In this document: piece by piece, positions 18,376-27,013 of the stretch
Layout: each line of letters begins with the position of its first letter
Position numbering within the stretch: the stretch's first letter is position 1
Assembly (NCBI GenBank): GCA_036402155.1
Contig: DASWTL010000289.1
Coordinates: 1 to 35,275 of the forward strand
Origin: DASWTL01 sp036402155
GTDB lineage: Bacteria; Bacteroidota; Bacteroidia; Sphingobacteriales; Sphingobacteriaceae
Direction: 5' to 3'
Length of the DNA: 35,275 bases
Made by a program: the position numbers and the translations under genes
The notes under the pieces: model-generated
The model's database searches: none
The model's input: only the letters and a program-made list of their open reading frames with translations
What the model was told of the DNA's origin: nothing

Positions 18376-20619
18376 ATGCGCATAACAAGAAGAGTTTTTT
18401 TTAGCATCCTTTTAGTATTTTCTTTCTCTTCAACAATTGCGCAATGGAAGCCTGTAGGTGATAAAATTGCTACGGAGTGGAAAGCTGAAGTTAACACTGA
18501 TAATGCATGGAAGGAGTATCCTAGACCTCAATTGGTCAGGCAAACCTGGAAGAATTTAAATGGTTTATGGGAATATGCGATTGCAGAAAAAGGTCAAAGT
18601 TCTCCTGAAAAATTTCAGGGAAAAATTTTAGTACCTTACTGCATAGAATCCAGCCTTTCAGGGGTTCAAAAAGCATTATTGCCAACGCAGGAGTTATGGT
18701 ATAAAAGATCAATTTCTGTTCCGCATGACTGGCGAAATAAAAATGTTATCCTGCATTTTGGCGCCGTAGATTATAAAACAACAGTTTATATCAATGATAA
18801 GCTTGTTGGTGAACATACCGGCAGTTCAGATCCGTTTTCATTTGATATTACACCGTATTTAAATCTATCTGGTAATCAGGAAATTAAGGTAATGGTTTGG
18901 GATCCAACAGATTCTGATATCCAGCCGCGTGGGAAACAAGCTTTAAAGCCATTTGGATTTTGGTATACGGCTGTTTCAGGAATCTGGCAAACCGTTTGGT
19001 TGGAACCTGTGAATAAAACCAGTATACAGGTTTTAAATCCGGTACCTGATATCGACAACAAGTTAATAACCCTTCATTCTGCATTAGCTAACAGATCAGG
19101 AAATGAACTGCTCAAAGTTAAGATTTCATTTAAGGGAAAAACCATTTCCGAGCAAGTGGTTAAGTATAAAGATGTTTTAAGCTTCAAATTGTCTGATCCT
19201 GTTCTATGGTCGCCAGACTTACCTGCAATTTATGATCTGGACATTCAGTTAAAGCGGGGTTCTGAAGTATTGGATAGCTTTACTTCTTATTTTGCTATGC
19301 GAAAAATTGCTTTAGGAAAAGATGTAAATGGCTATACCAAACTTATGCTGAATAATAAACCTCTTTTTCAATGGGGCGTGTTAGACCAGGGATGGTGGCC
19401 GGAAAGCTTACTAACACCTCCAACAGATGAAGCTCTTAAATATGATATGGAGGTAGTTAAAAGGTTAGGATTTAATATGATACGAAAACATATTAAAGTT
19501 GAGCCTGCCAGGTTTTACTATCACGCAGATACAATGGGCCTACTGGTTTGGCAAGATATGCCAAGCGGTTTTTTGAAAATTCAACATCCGGAACAACATG
19601 TAAAATTTGATGCAAAAGAAGACTGGAAACGCCCGGAAGATTCTGCAAAAGACTTTGAAATGGAATGGAAATCTATCATAGATAATCTTAAATTTTTCCC
19701 TTCTATAGTCGTTTGGGTACCATTTAACGAAGGGTGGGGACAATACGATAGTAAGAGAATTGCTGCATGGACTCGAAATTACGATAAAGATCGACTGGTA
19801 AATGCAACAAGTGGTTGGACAGACAGGAATGTTGGTGACATGTTCGATGCTCATCAATACCCGGGTCCATCTATGGAGCCTGGTGAACAAAATCCGGGAA
19901 GGGCAATAGTATTGGGTGAATTCGGTGGTTTGGGTTGGCCAATTAAAGGACATTTATGGGAAGATAGCAGGCGTAACTGGGGCTATAGAACTTATTTAGA
20001 TAAAGCAGAATATACCCTGGAATATTCAAAAGTGATTAAGAATGTATACCCGCTGATCTCCCGGGGACTTGCAGCAGCAATATATACGCAAACTTCCGAC
20101 GTGGAAGCTGAGGTAAATGGATTGATGACCTATGACAGGAAAGTGCTGAAAGTGCCTGAGGATGAAGCAAGAGTACTACATGAGCAGTTGTTCAGGGCAT
20201 ATTCAAAACATCAAATGCTTATCAGTGACTCAGAAGTGAAATCTTCCAGTCTGAATATAAGTTCTGAATTCCCAGGTGAGGGCTGGAACTTAAATAGTTC
20301 ATTAATTACTAATTTTAAGAAAGTTGAAGGACCGGCTAAATTAAAGCAGGGAGATAGTGTTTGGGCAATAAATAGTTTTTCAAATGCTCAATTATCCGGT
20401 AAGCTGGCTATGAAATTGTATGCACAGGGTGATTTAAAAATATATTTGAATGGAAACCTGGTTTACGATAAGAAAATTCTGACCAAAAGACATTATGACG
20501 AGCTGAATCTTTCTGATTTCAACCAATTTGTAAAAGAAGGACAAAATATTATCGCGTTGGAATTGAAGAATGTAACAGCAGATTCTGATTTTGATTTTGG
20601 CGTATATCAGTTTAATTAA
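18376..20619 (+). CDS. GH2-family beta-glycosidase, exported
   Basis: This is a retaining beta-glycosidase of family GH2, the family of beta-galactosidases, beta-glucuronidases and beta-mannosidases. I chose the ATG at 18376 because it places a signal peptide at the N-terminus (MRITRRVFFSILLVFSF, cleavage near TIA-Q); an earlier in-frame ATG at 18337 would add 13 charged residues. The order is sugar-binding domain (about 50-205), immunoglobulin-like domain (about 210-305) and TIM barrel (about 315-605). The acid/base is E452 in WVPFNEGWGQ and the nucleophile E515 in VLGEFGG. About 120 residues follow the barrel and resemble a small beta-sandwich. The LDQGWWPE motif is common in Bacteroidota GH2 enzymes of unclear specificity. 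It heads a unit with a sulfatase, GH43, GH5-like enzyme and epimerase. Confidence 0.9.
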   Translation: MRITRRVFFSILLVFSFSSTIAQWKPVGDKIATEWKAEVNTDNAWKEYPRPQLVRQTWKNLNGLWEYAIAEKGQSSPEKFQGKILVPYCIESSLSGVQKALLPTQELWYKRSISVPHDWRNKNVILHFGAVDYKTTVYINDKLVGEHTGSSDPFSFDITPYLNLSGNQEIKVMVWDPTDSDIQPRGKQALKPFGFWYTAVSGIWQTVWLEPVNKTSIQVLNPVPDIDNKLITLHSALANRSGNELLKVKISFKGKTISEQVVKYKDVLSFKLSDPVLWSPDLPAIYDLDIQLKRGSEVLDSFTSYFAMRKIALGKDVNGYTKLMLNNKPLFQWGVLDQGWWPESLLTPPTDEALKYDMEVVKRLGFNMIRKHIKVEPARFYYHADTMGLLVWQDMPSGFLKIQHPEQHVKFDAKEDWKRPEDSAKDFEMEWKSIIDNLKFFPSIVVWVPFNEGWGQYDSKRIAAWTRNYDKDRLVNATSGWTDRNVGDMFDAHQYPGPSMEPGEQNPGRAIVLGEFGGLGWPIKGHLWEDSRRNWGYRTYLDKAEYTLEYSKVIKNVYPLISRGLAAAIYTQTSDVEAEVNGLMTYDRKVLKVPEDEARVLHEQLFRAYSKHQMLISDSEVKSSSLNISSEFPGEGWNLNSSLITNFKKVEGPAKLKQGDSVWAINSFSNAQLSGKLAMKLYAQGDLKIYLNGNLVYDKKILTKRHYDELNLSDFNQFVKEGQNIIALELKNVTADSDFDFGVYQFN

Positions 20620-20667
20620 TTTGCATATAAATATCGCTGCGATTTATAAATTATAAACCCAAATAGT

Positions 20668-22095
20668 ATGACATACCGGACAGTACTTATAGTTTTATTT
20701 GCCGCATTCTTGTTCAATTCCTGTTCCTCTAAAATAAATAAGGAGACAAGAATTCCGGATGAGGCACCAATATATAATGTGATTTATATTCTGGCAGACG
20801 ATTTAGGGATTTCTGAATTAGGCGCTTATGGAAATACATTTAATGAAACGCCAAACCTTGATAAACTTGCCAAACAAGGCTTGAAATTTACAACCTGTTA
20901 TGCTGCAGCGCCTGTTTGTTCTCCATACCGGGCTGCTTTAATGACCGGCAAATATCCTGCACGGTTAAAAATTACGGATTATCTGCGGCCCAATGCATCC
21001 CAACATTTAGAAACATCTGAAAAAACACTGGCTGAGATGTTTAAAGATAATGGTTACCGTACCGGAATTGTTGGCAAGTGGCATCTTTCGGGGTATGTAA
21101 AAGCCGGAGCAAGTGAAGAAACCTTGCCGGATAAACACGGATTTGATGAGGTACTGGTAAGTGAGAATCAAGGTATAGCTGAGGGATGGTACTTTCATCC
21201 ATATCTCTTTAATAAAGACATTCAGAAACGGCTTCCGGGCGAACATGAGTATATTACTGACAGACAAAACCTGGAAGCTGTTGAATTTATCGAGCGAAAT
21301 AAAAATAAACCCTTTTTCTTATACTTAAGCCACTATGCCGTTCATACAACAGTTCATGGTAAGCCCGAGGTTGTTGATCATTTTAGGAAGAAAGCTGGTG
21401 CAGGGAAAAGTGGGCCTACAAAAGAAAATCCCGGAAACGACCCATATAAAAGGTGGCCTGCAGACTCCAGATCAAAAATTAATAATCCGCATTTAGCGGC
21501 CCAGCTTCTGGGTATTGATGATGGGGTAGGTATGATCATGCAAAAACTTAAAACCCTCGGAATCGACAAAAACACTATCATTGTGTTTACAAGCGACAAT
21601 GGGGGTGAAGTGACAATTACTTCCAATTCACCATTAAGAGGCGGTAAAAGTATGCTTTATGAAGGTGGAGTTCGCGAACCCCTCATTGTATGGAACCCAT
21701 CACTTTTTAAACCCGCTGTAATTAATACCCCGGTTTGTACTTATGATTTTTATCCAACCTTTATGGATCTTATAAATGCAAAACCAAATAATCAGCAGTT
21801 TGATGGTGTCTCAATTGCCGGAATATTAAAGAGTCCCTCTAAAAATTCATCCGAGCGTACATTTTACTGGCATTATCCACTGGATGCGCCTCATTTTCTT
21901 GGAGGAAGGTCGGCAGGATCCATTAGAAAAGGTGATTGGAAGATGATTCAGTTTTTTGATAATAAAACAACAGAGCTTTACAACTTAAAGAAGGATGAGG
22001 GGGAAACCACGAATCTTGTTAGTCAGAATCCCGATAAGGTGCGTGAATTAGAGAAAGATCTGGAAAACTGGAGGAAGAACGTTGGAGCTGATTAA
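20668..22095 (+). CDS. S1-family sulfatase with CSPYR motif, predicted lipoprotein
   Basis: This is a formylglycine-type sulfatase of 475 residues. The N-terminus ends in a lipobox-like LFNSC with C19, so the enzyme is probably membrane-anchored, unlike the other sulfatases here, which have SPase I-type signals. Metal ligands are D44-D45 (ILADDLG). The modification motif is C84-S-P-Y-R: Cys, Pro and Arg are kept, but Tyr stands where Ser is usual. GKWHL follows, and the distal site is SDNGGEV with PLRGGKSMLYEGGVREP, a style shared with the minus-strand sulfatase at 32452. The 48- and 55-base gaps to the GH2 and GH43 genes suggest one transcript. Subfamily and substrate are not assignable by eye. 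Confidence 0.9.
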   Translation: MTYRTVLIVLFAAFLFNSCSSKINKETRIPDEAPIYNVIYILADDLGISELGAYGNTFNETPNLDKLAKQGLKFTTCYAAAPVCSPYRAALMTGKYPARLKITDYLRPNASQHLETSEKTLAEMFKDNGYRTGIVGKWHLSGYVKAGASEETLPDKHGFDEVLVSENQGIAEGWYFHPYLFNKDIQKRLPGEHEYITDRQNLEAVEFIERNKNKPFFLYLSHYAVHTTVHGKPEVVDHFRKKAGAGKSGPTKENPGNDPYKRWPADSRSKINNPHLAAQLLGIDDGVGMIMQKLKTLGIDKNTIIVFTSDNGGEVTITSNSPLRGGKSMLYEGGVREPLIVWNPSLFKPAVINTPVCTYDFYPTFMDLINAKPNNQQFDGVSIAGILKSPSKNSSERTFYWHYPLDAPHFLGGRSAGSIRKGDWKMIQFFDNKTTELYNLKKDEGETTNLVSQNPDKVRELEKDLENWRKNVGAD

Positions 22096-22150
22096 TTTAA
22101 TGAGCATTTTAGCAATAGTATTTGTGTTCTAACCCGATAAATAAGCTTAA

Positions 22151-23218
22151 ATGAGTAAAAGAATATTAGGCGCTTTTTTTATCGTTTTTATATGGACATC
22201 ATGTTATGTTAAACATGAAGGTCAATCGGGTGAACAAGTCCTGCGTGTTGATACAGCCACATTTGCCAACCCAATTGCCAATGGCGCCGATCCCTGGGTA
22301 ACAAAACACAATGGATACTACTATGTATGCCTGGGTGCCGGCGGTAACAGCATTACCGTAAGTAAATCGAAATCGCTAATAAAACCCGGTAAGAAAGTAA
22401 AAGTATGGACTGCTCCACAAGATTCATGGAACAGTAAGTGTTTATGGGCTCCAGAGTTACATCGCATCGGAAAAAAATGGTATATATATTACGCGGCCGG
22501 AAAATCAGGGCCGCCATTTATTTACCAGCGTTCCGGCGTATTAGAATCGGTAACAGAAGATCCGCAAGGTAGTTATGTTGATAAAGGGGTGTTAAAAACG
22601 GGAAATGATCCTTCAGATTATGTTGGAACGATTTGGGCGATCGATGTAAACGTTGCCACCATCAACAAGCAATTGTATGCCATCTGGTCGGGGTGGGAAG
22701 AAAACAGAAAAACCCATACTACTCCACAATATCTGTACATTGCTAGAATGAGTAATCCTTACACCATAAGTTCAGAAAGGGTTAAAATTTCAAGCCCGGT
22801 TGAACCATGGGAAACCGGCGGCCCATTAAATCTTAATGAAGGTCCGGAAGTATTACAACGAAACGGGAAAACTTTTATCATCTACTCAACAAGGGAGTCA
22901 TGGACAAAAGAATACCGATTGGGACAGTTAATGCTTAAAAATAATTCAAAATCACCCTTAGATCCTGCAAATTGGGAGAAAAAAGGCCCTGTGTTCCAGG
23001 GTACACAAAAGGTTCATGGGGTTGGGCATGCCAGTTTTACTACCTCGCCGGATGATAAAGAATGGTGGATATTTTATCACAGCAAAAAGACAGATTCAAC
23101 AGGCTGGAGCCGCGATCTTCGTTTGCAAAAATTTAACTGGGATAAAGCAGGCAATCCGGTATTTGGCACTCCAATACCCGCCGGAGTACGGATCAGAAAA
23201 CCCTCAGGCGAACAGTAA
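22151..23218 (+). CDS. GH43-type five-bladed propeller glycoside hydrolase, lipoprotein
   Basis: This is an inverting glycosidase of family GH43, a family rich in alpha-L-arabinofuranosidases, beta-xylosidases and exo-beta-1,3-galactosidases. The N-terminus has a lipobox ending at C18 (IWTSCYV). The three carboxylates of the family are visible: D47 in NGADPWV (general base), D165 in IWAIDVNV (pKa modulator) and E230 in LNEGPEV (general acid). LWAPELH is also typical. The length of 355 residues fits a single catalytic domain with no added binding module. GH117, which shares the propeller fold, is a less likely alternative. It sits between the CSPYR sulfatase and the GH5-like gene. Confidence 0.88.
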   Translation: MSKRILGAFFIVFIWTSCYVKHEGQSGEQVLRVDTATFANPIANGADPWVTKHNGYYYVCLGAGGNSITVSKSKSLIKPGKKVKVWTAPQDSWNSKCLWAPELHRIGKKWYIYYAAGKSGPPFIYQRSGVLESVTEDPQGSYVDKGVLKTGNDPSDYVGTIWAIDVNVATINKQLYAIWSGWEENRKTHTTPQYLYIARMSNPYTISSERVKISSPVEPWETGGPLNLNEGPEVLQRNGKTFIIYSTRESWTKEYRLGQLMLKNNSKSPLDPANWEKKGPVFQGTQKVHGVGHASFTTSPDDKEWWIFYHSKKTDSTGWSRDLRLQKFNWDKAGNPVFGTPIPAGVRIRKPSGEQ

Positions 23219-23241
23219 ATAATATTTAACAAACCAATGAT

Positions 23242-24324
23242 ATGAAAGTAAAATTTAGATTCTTATCGGTTGTCTTTTTTATACTGACAACCTTAAACGT
23301 TAGCGCTCAGGCGATAAAGGATACCGACTTTAAGCCCAGGTGGTCAATAGAGAAGGCTCATAACTGGTATTCCAGCCATAAATGGATCAGTGGCGCAAAT
23401 TTTTTGCCTAGTACTGCAATTAATCAATTGGAAATGTGGCAGGCAGAAAGTTTTGATCCCGTTACCATTGATAGGGAGCTAGGTTGGGCAAAAAACATTG
23501 GATTCAATACGATGAGGGTTTATTTGCATAGTGTAGCCTATAAGCAAGATCCGGAAGGTTTTAAATCCCGTATGGATAAATACTTAAGCATTGCAGACAA
23601 ACATCAGATTAAAACAATTTTTGTCTTTTTTGATGACTGCTGGAATAAAATGGGTTTTCCCGGCAAACAGCCTGATCCAAAACCCGGTATTCATAATTCA
23701 GGATGGGTACAGGATCCCGGTGATCCGGATTCAAGTGATCCTTCCAAGTTTCCAGCTTTGGAAAAATACGTAAAAGACGTACTGAAGAGATTTGGTAAAG
23801 ACGACAGGATCCTGCTCTGGGATCTGTATAATGAGCCTGGAAACTCAGGAAAGTTAGAGAAATCAGTACCTTTGTTAAAGGCGGTTTTTTCATGGGCAAA
23901 AGATGCCAATCCGGATCAGCCAATAAGTGTTGGCATCTGGAGATGGGATTTTGAAACGCTTAATGAGATCCAGATCCTTAATTCAGATATCATAACCTAT
24001 CACAATTATGAAGATCCTAAACTCCATCTAAGGACCCTCGAACTGTTAAAAACTCATAACCGCCCTTTGATCTGTACCGAATACATGGCCAGAACACGTG
24101 ACAGCAGATTCTCTACCATTATGCCATTGCTTAAGAATCATAATATTGGTGCAATTAACTGGGGACTGGTTGATGGTAAGTCAAATACTATCTATGAGTG
24201 GAACACGCCTATCCCTGATGGCGGACAACCTATCGAATGGTTCCATGATGTATTCAGGAAAGATGGCACTCCTTACAGACAGGATGAAGCAGATCTGATC
24301 AAAAAACTTAATTCTCAAAAATAA
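23242..24324 (+). CDS. GH5-like (clan GH-A) glycoside hydrolase, exported
   Basis: This is a TIM-barrel hydrolase of clan GH-A, often annotated as cellulase family or 1,4-beta-xylanase in Bacteroidota. The signal peptide is residues 1-22 (NVSA-Q). The likely acid/base is E198 in LLWDLYNEPGN and the likely nucleophile is E280 in LICTEYMAR. MRVYLHS near 91-97 and YHNYEDP near 253 fit barrel strands of the clan. An acidic, Pro/Asp/Ser-rich loop at 158-168 precedes barrel helix 4. The length of 360 residues covers the catalytic domain alone. The family number is uncertain; GH5 and its uncharacterised relatives are both possible. It starts 23 bases after the GH43 gene. Confidence 0.82.
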   Translation: MKVKFRFLSVVFFILTTLNVSAQAIKDTDFKPRWSIEKAHNWYSSHKWISGANFLPSTAINQLEMWQAESFDPVTIDRELGWAKNIGFNTMRVYLHSVAYKQDPEGFKSRMDKYLSIADKHQIKTIFVFFDDCWNKMGFPGKQPDPKPGIHNSGWVQDPGDPDSSDPSKFPALEKYVKDVLKRFGKDDRILLWDLYNEPGNSGKLEKSVPLLKAVFSWAKDANPDQPISVGIWRWDFETLNEIQILNSDIITYHNYEDPKLHLRTLELLKTHNRPLICTEYMARTRDSRFSTIMPLLKNHNIGAINWGLVDGKSNTIYEWNTPIPDGGQPIEWFHDVFRKDGTPYRQDEADLIKKLNSQK

Positions 24325-24337
24325 AAGCAATATTATT

Positions 24338-25507
24338 ATGAAACAAAAAATATATTCATGCATACTTGCTTTGTCGGTATTCGCCGCTACAACTGCCTGC
24401 AGTTCTAATTCAGGATCAAAGAATGTTAAATCTTCAGATTCTGCCACAACTGCCGGTTTTGCAAATACTGCATTTAAGGATACCCTTGACGGTAAAGAGA
24501 TCAATCTGTATGAAATCTCTAATGGCAATAATGTGAAGGCCACATTTACCAATTATGGGGGGAGAATTGTTAGCCTGAATGTTCCTGACAAATCGGGAAA
24601 ATTAACTGATGTTGTGGTAGGTTTTGGAAGTATAGCAGACTACCTGAAATCAACAGAACCTTACTTTGGCGCCACAATAGGAAGATATGGCAATCGCATT
24701 GCTAAAGGTAAATTTACATTAGATGGCGTAGAATACACCTCATCGCTGAATAATGGTAAACATACATTGCATGGTGGTAAAAATGGCTTTCAGAAAGTAG
24801 TTTGGGATGCTTCACAGCCCAATAAAAACACCATAGTTTTTACATATTTATCAAAAGATGGTGAAGAAGGCTATCCTGGAAATCTTCAGGCAACTGTTAC
24901 CTACTCGTTAACAGACAATAACGAACTTAAAATGGTTTACGAAGCTACAACCGATAAAAAGACGGTTGTTAATATGACAAACCATGCATTTTTTAATCTT
25001 AATGGCGAAGGAAGCGGCACTATTTTAAATCACATGGTACAGATCAATGCCGATAAGTATACTCCGGTTGATGAAGGCTTGATCCCGCTGGGTGAGCTGC
25101 CCTCTGTAAAAGGAACACCGTTTGATTTTAATACGCCAACAACTATTGGCGCCCGAATCAATGAAGATAATGTTCAGCTTAAGAACGGAAAAGGTTACGA
25201 TCATAATTTTGTGCTGGTTAAAGCGAAGGATGGGCTAAATCATGCGGCTACTGTGGTAGGAGACAAGAGCGGCATCCAGATGGATATTTACACACAAGAG
25301 CCCGGACTACAGTTCTACAGTGGTAATTTCATGAAAGGAAAGAATACTTTTAAAAATGGCACTAAAGATGAGTACAGAACGGCATTTGCTATGGAAACCC
25401 AGCATTTTCCGGATTCCCCTAATCAAGCTGCATACCCTTCAACTGTGCTAAATCCGGGTGATAAATATCATACGGTTTCAGTATATAAATTTTCGGTAAA
25501 GAAATAA
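24338..25507 (+). CDS. galM: Aldose 1-epimerase (mutarotase), predicted lipoprotein
   Basis: This enzyme interconverts alpha and beta anomers of free aldoses such as galactose. The catalytic residues of GalM are all present: H145 in TLHGG, H216 in NMTNHAFFNL (the catalytic acid) and E353 in FAMETQHFPDSPN (the catalytic base), plus GRYGNRIAKGKF near 115-126. A lipobox ends at C21 (TTACSSNSG), and a Ser/Ala-rich linker follows to about residue 45, so the enzyme is anchored outside the cytoplasm. It begins 13 bases after the GH5-like gene, the tightest spacing in this unit. Its place at the end of the hydrolase unit fits a role in equilibrating monosaccharides released by exo-acting enzymes. Confidence 0.93.
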   Translation: MKQKIYSCILALSVFAATTACSSNSGSKNVKSSDSATTAGFANTAFKDTLDGKEINLYEISNGNNVKATFTNYGGRIVSLNVPDKSGKLTDVVVGFGSIADYLKSTEPYFGATIGRYGNRIAKGKFTLDGVEYTSSLNNGKHTLHGGKNGFQKVVWDASQPNKNTIVFTYLSKDGEEGYPGNLQATVTYSLTDNNELKMVYEATTDKKTVVNMTNHAFFNLNGEGSGTILNHMVQINADKYTPVDEGLIPLGELPSVKGTPFDFNTPTTIGARINEDNVQLKNGKGYDHNFVLVKAKDGLNHAATVVGDKSGIQMDIYTQEPGLQFYSGNFMKGKNTFKNGTKDEYRTAFAMETQHFPDSPNQAAYPSTVLNPGDKYHTVSVYKFSVKK

Positions 25508-25516
25508 TCATGATTA

Positions 25517-25596
25517 TTTTTCCTGCATCTGGGTTGTAGCTTAAGTAGCGGTTGCTTATTGGGTTATACTTTTGTAGAAAGCCAGGTGCAGGAAAA
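25517..25596. repeat. Imperfect inverted repeat downstream of galM
   Basis: TTTTCCTGCATCTGG (about 25518-25532) is the near-exact reverse complement of CCAGGTGCAGGAAAA (25582-25596), with one G-T-compatible difference and about 50 bases between the arms. It begins shortly after the galM stop. It could end the galM transcript as a long hairpin, although no T-run follows on the plus strand, or it could be the remnant of a small element with terminal repeats. Confidence 0.4.
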
Positions 25597-25772
25597 TTTC
25601 AGGATAGTTGGTTACAAGATTGCAAATTCCCAGTCGCAATCGTAAAAGGCGGATATAATCTATATCTAGAGTCATTCTGTCCTCGTAGCGTTTTAACGGC
25701 GCTTTCTGCATTACTACTACAAATTTCTTAGCATATGCTACAATAATAACAAAGGCCAGAATCCTGTATAAT

Positions 25773-25780
25773 TAGCTTTG
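25773..25780 (+). promoter_or_regulatory. Possible -7 element (TAGCTTTG) before the second GH43 gene
   Basis: TAGCTTTG fits the Bacteroidota -7 consensus TAnnTTTG and lies 68 bases before the GH43 start, after the 341-base gap, where a new transcription unit would be expected. No matching TTTG element is visible about 19 bases upstream. Confidence 0.3.
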
Positions 25781-25848
25781 TTTTTAGTAGAATAAAATCT
25801 CCTCACCAGCAGGTTGGTTGATTGCCTGATTTCAGAAATTAAAGTTTT

Positions 25849-26958
25849 ATGATGGTTAAAGTCTTTTTAAGCCTGTTTATTGTATCTTTTTTAAATGCAG
25901 GAATTTGTAATGCCCAGAGTGTAAATTCGACTAAGGACAAATTCTCCTCCAATAAAAATAAATCTGCATACTCAAATCCTATTGATGTAGCCTTTGGGGA
26001 TCCTTTTGTTCTTAAAGATGGCAATACATATTATATGTATGGTACAGGAGGTGGGGCTAAAAAGGGATTTGCAGCTTATTCATCTACCGACCTTAAAAAC
26101 TGGAAGCCGGAGGGGCAGGTATATTTTGGAGATAACAAAAATGGCTGGGGCACGGGCGCTTACTGGGCTCCTGAAGTATACAAAAGAAACGGGAAGTACT
26201 ATATGTTTTACAGCGCTCAATGGAAAGAAAACCCAAATAATGAAAAGGAGAATTTCAAAATAGGCGTCGCTGTTTCAGATAAGCCAACCGGACCTTTTAC
26301 AGATCTTAAAAATGCTCCGATTTTTGATCCGGGTTATCCAATAATTGATGCTAATGTTTTATTCGAGAACGGGAAGACATACCTGTATTATTCCAGATGC
26401 TGTTATAAGCACCCTGTTGAAAGTGAGGTGGCTACCTGGGCGAAAGAAAAGGGGTGGTATAATGAAATTGAAGAAAGCTGGGTATATGGCATAGAAATGA
26501 AATCTGATTTCAGCGGAGTAATTGGAGAGCCTGTTCTATTGCTCCGCCCACCAGTTAAGATGGATGTTGCAGAGTGGGAAAGCAGATCTGTAACTTCCAA
26601 TGAAGTAAATCGCCGCTGGACTGAAGGGTCATTTATTTTTAAAAATAAGGATACGTATTACATGATGTATTCTGCAAATAATTTCGATGGGCAGAACTAT
26701 GCGGTTGGTTATGCAACATCAAAAAGTCCATTAGGGCCTTTTAAAAAAGCTATTAATAATCCGGTTCTTCAGAAAAACGGCAAGGTTACAGGTACGGGCC
26801 ATAACAGTGTTACCATCTCTCCGGATGGAAAAGAAATGCTGTGTGTTTACCATGGACGAACCGCAGCAACCGGACATACTCGTTTAGTATTTATTGATAG
26901 AATGGAGATTTTAAAGGATGGACGGTTAATTGTTCATGGTCCCACTACGTCTAATTAA
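25849..26958 (+). CDS. Second GH43-family glycoside hydrolase, exported
   Basis: This is a GH43 five-bladed propeller enzyme of 369 residues, distinct from the lipoprotein GH43 at 22151. The signal peptide ends near ICNA-Q (residues 1-23); the second codon is also ATG and could be the true start. The three catalytic carboxylates are D51 (AFGDPFV), D167 (IIDANVLFENGK) and E259 (RRWTEGSFIF). YWAPEVY and GTGHNSVTISPDG are typical of arabinofuranosidase- and xylosidase-type GH43 proteins. An insertion at about 184-212, rich in charged and aromatic residues with two adjacent Cys, is unusual and may shape the active-site pocket. The FGE gene follows closely. Confidence 0.9.
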   Translation: MMVKVFLSLFIVSFLNAGICNAQSVNSTKDKFSSNKNKSAYSNPIDVAFGDPFVLKDGNTYYMYGTGGGAKKGFAAYSSTDLKNWKPEGQVYFGDNKNGWGTGAYWAPEVYKRNGKYYMFYSAQWKENPNNEKENFKIGVAVSDKPTGPFTDLKNAPIFDPGYPIIDANVLFENGKTYLYYSRCCYKHPVESEVATWAKEKGWYNEIEESWVYGIEMKSDFSGVIGEPVLLLRPPVKMDVAEWESRSVTSNEVNRRWTEGSFIFKNKDTYYMMYSANNFDGQNYAVGYATSKSPLGPFKKAINNPVLQKNGKVTGTGHNSVTISPDGKEMLCVYHGRTAATGHTRLVFIDRMEILKDGRLIVHGPTTSN

Positions 26959-27013
26959 TTATTTTCTGATCCACCAGGTTAAACTTGTTCGTAATAAAAC
27001 CGTCGAAGGTAGC

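Larger units (their letters stand above)
25508..25848. other. 341-base gene-free gap
   Basis: No coding sequence or RNA gene is recognised here. It holds an imperfect inverted repeat near its left end (25517-25596) and a possible -7 element near its right end (25773-25780), both listed separately. The middle part (25600-25740) shows only a small dyad around AGCGTTTTAACGGCGCT and may be degenerate DNA. Confidence 0.6.

Noticed and set aside
19540..19953. 137-codon open frame on the minus strand inside the GH2 gene
   Set aside because: It lies fully opposite the GH2 catalytic barrel, has no recognisable domain and no support from gene order.
20627..20647. Palindrome-like ATAAATATCGCTGCGATTTAT before the CSPYR sulfatase
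   Set aside because: The self-complementary core leaves almost no loop for a hairpin, no T-run follows, and it may be chance in AT-rich DNA.
22151..23218. GH117 3,6-anhydro-L-galactosidase instead of GH43
   Set aside because: The ADPW, AIDVN and NEGPE motifs fit the GH43 carboxylate triad better, and the typical GH117 N-terminal domain-swapping helix region is not visible.
24181..24552. 123-codon minus-strand frame across the GH5-like/epimerase junction
   Set aside because: It overlaps two well-supported genes and shows no domain or signal.
25567..25574. TACTTTTG as a promoter -7 element
   Set aside because: It lies inside the inverted-repeat loop, about 275 bases from the next gene, with no -33 element at the right distance.
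26930..27013. Upstream start at 26930 for the FGE gene
   Set aside because: It would overlap the GH43 gene and place 28 residues before a clear lipoprotein signal; the ATG at 27014 fits better.
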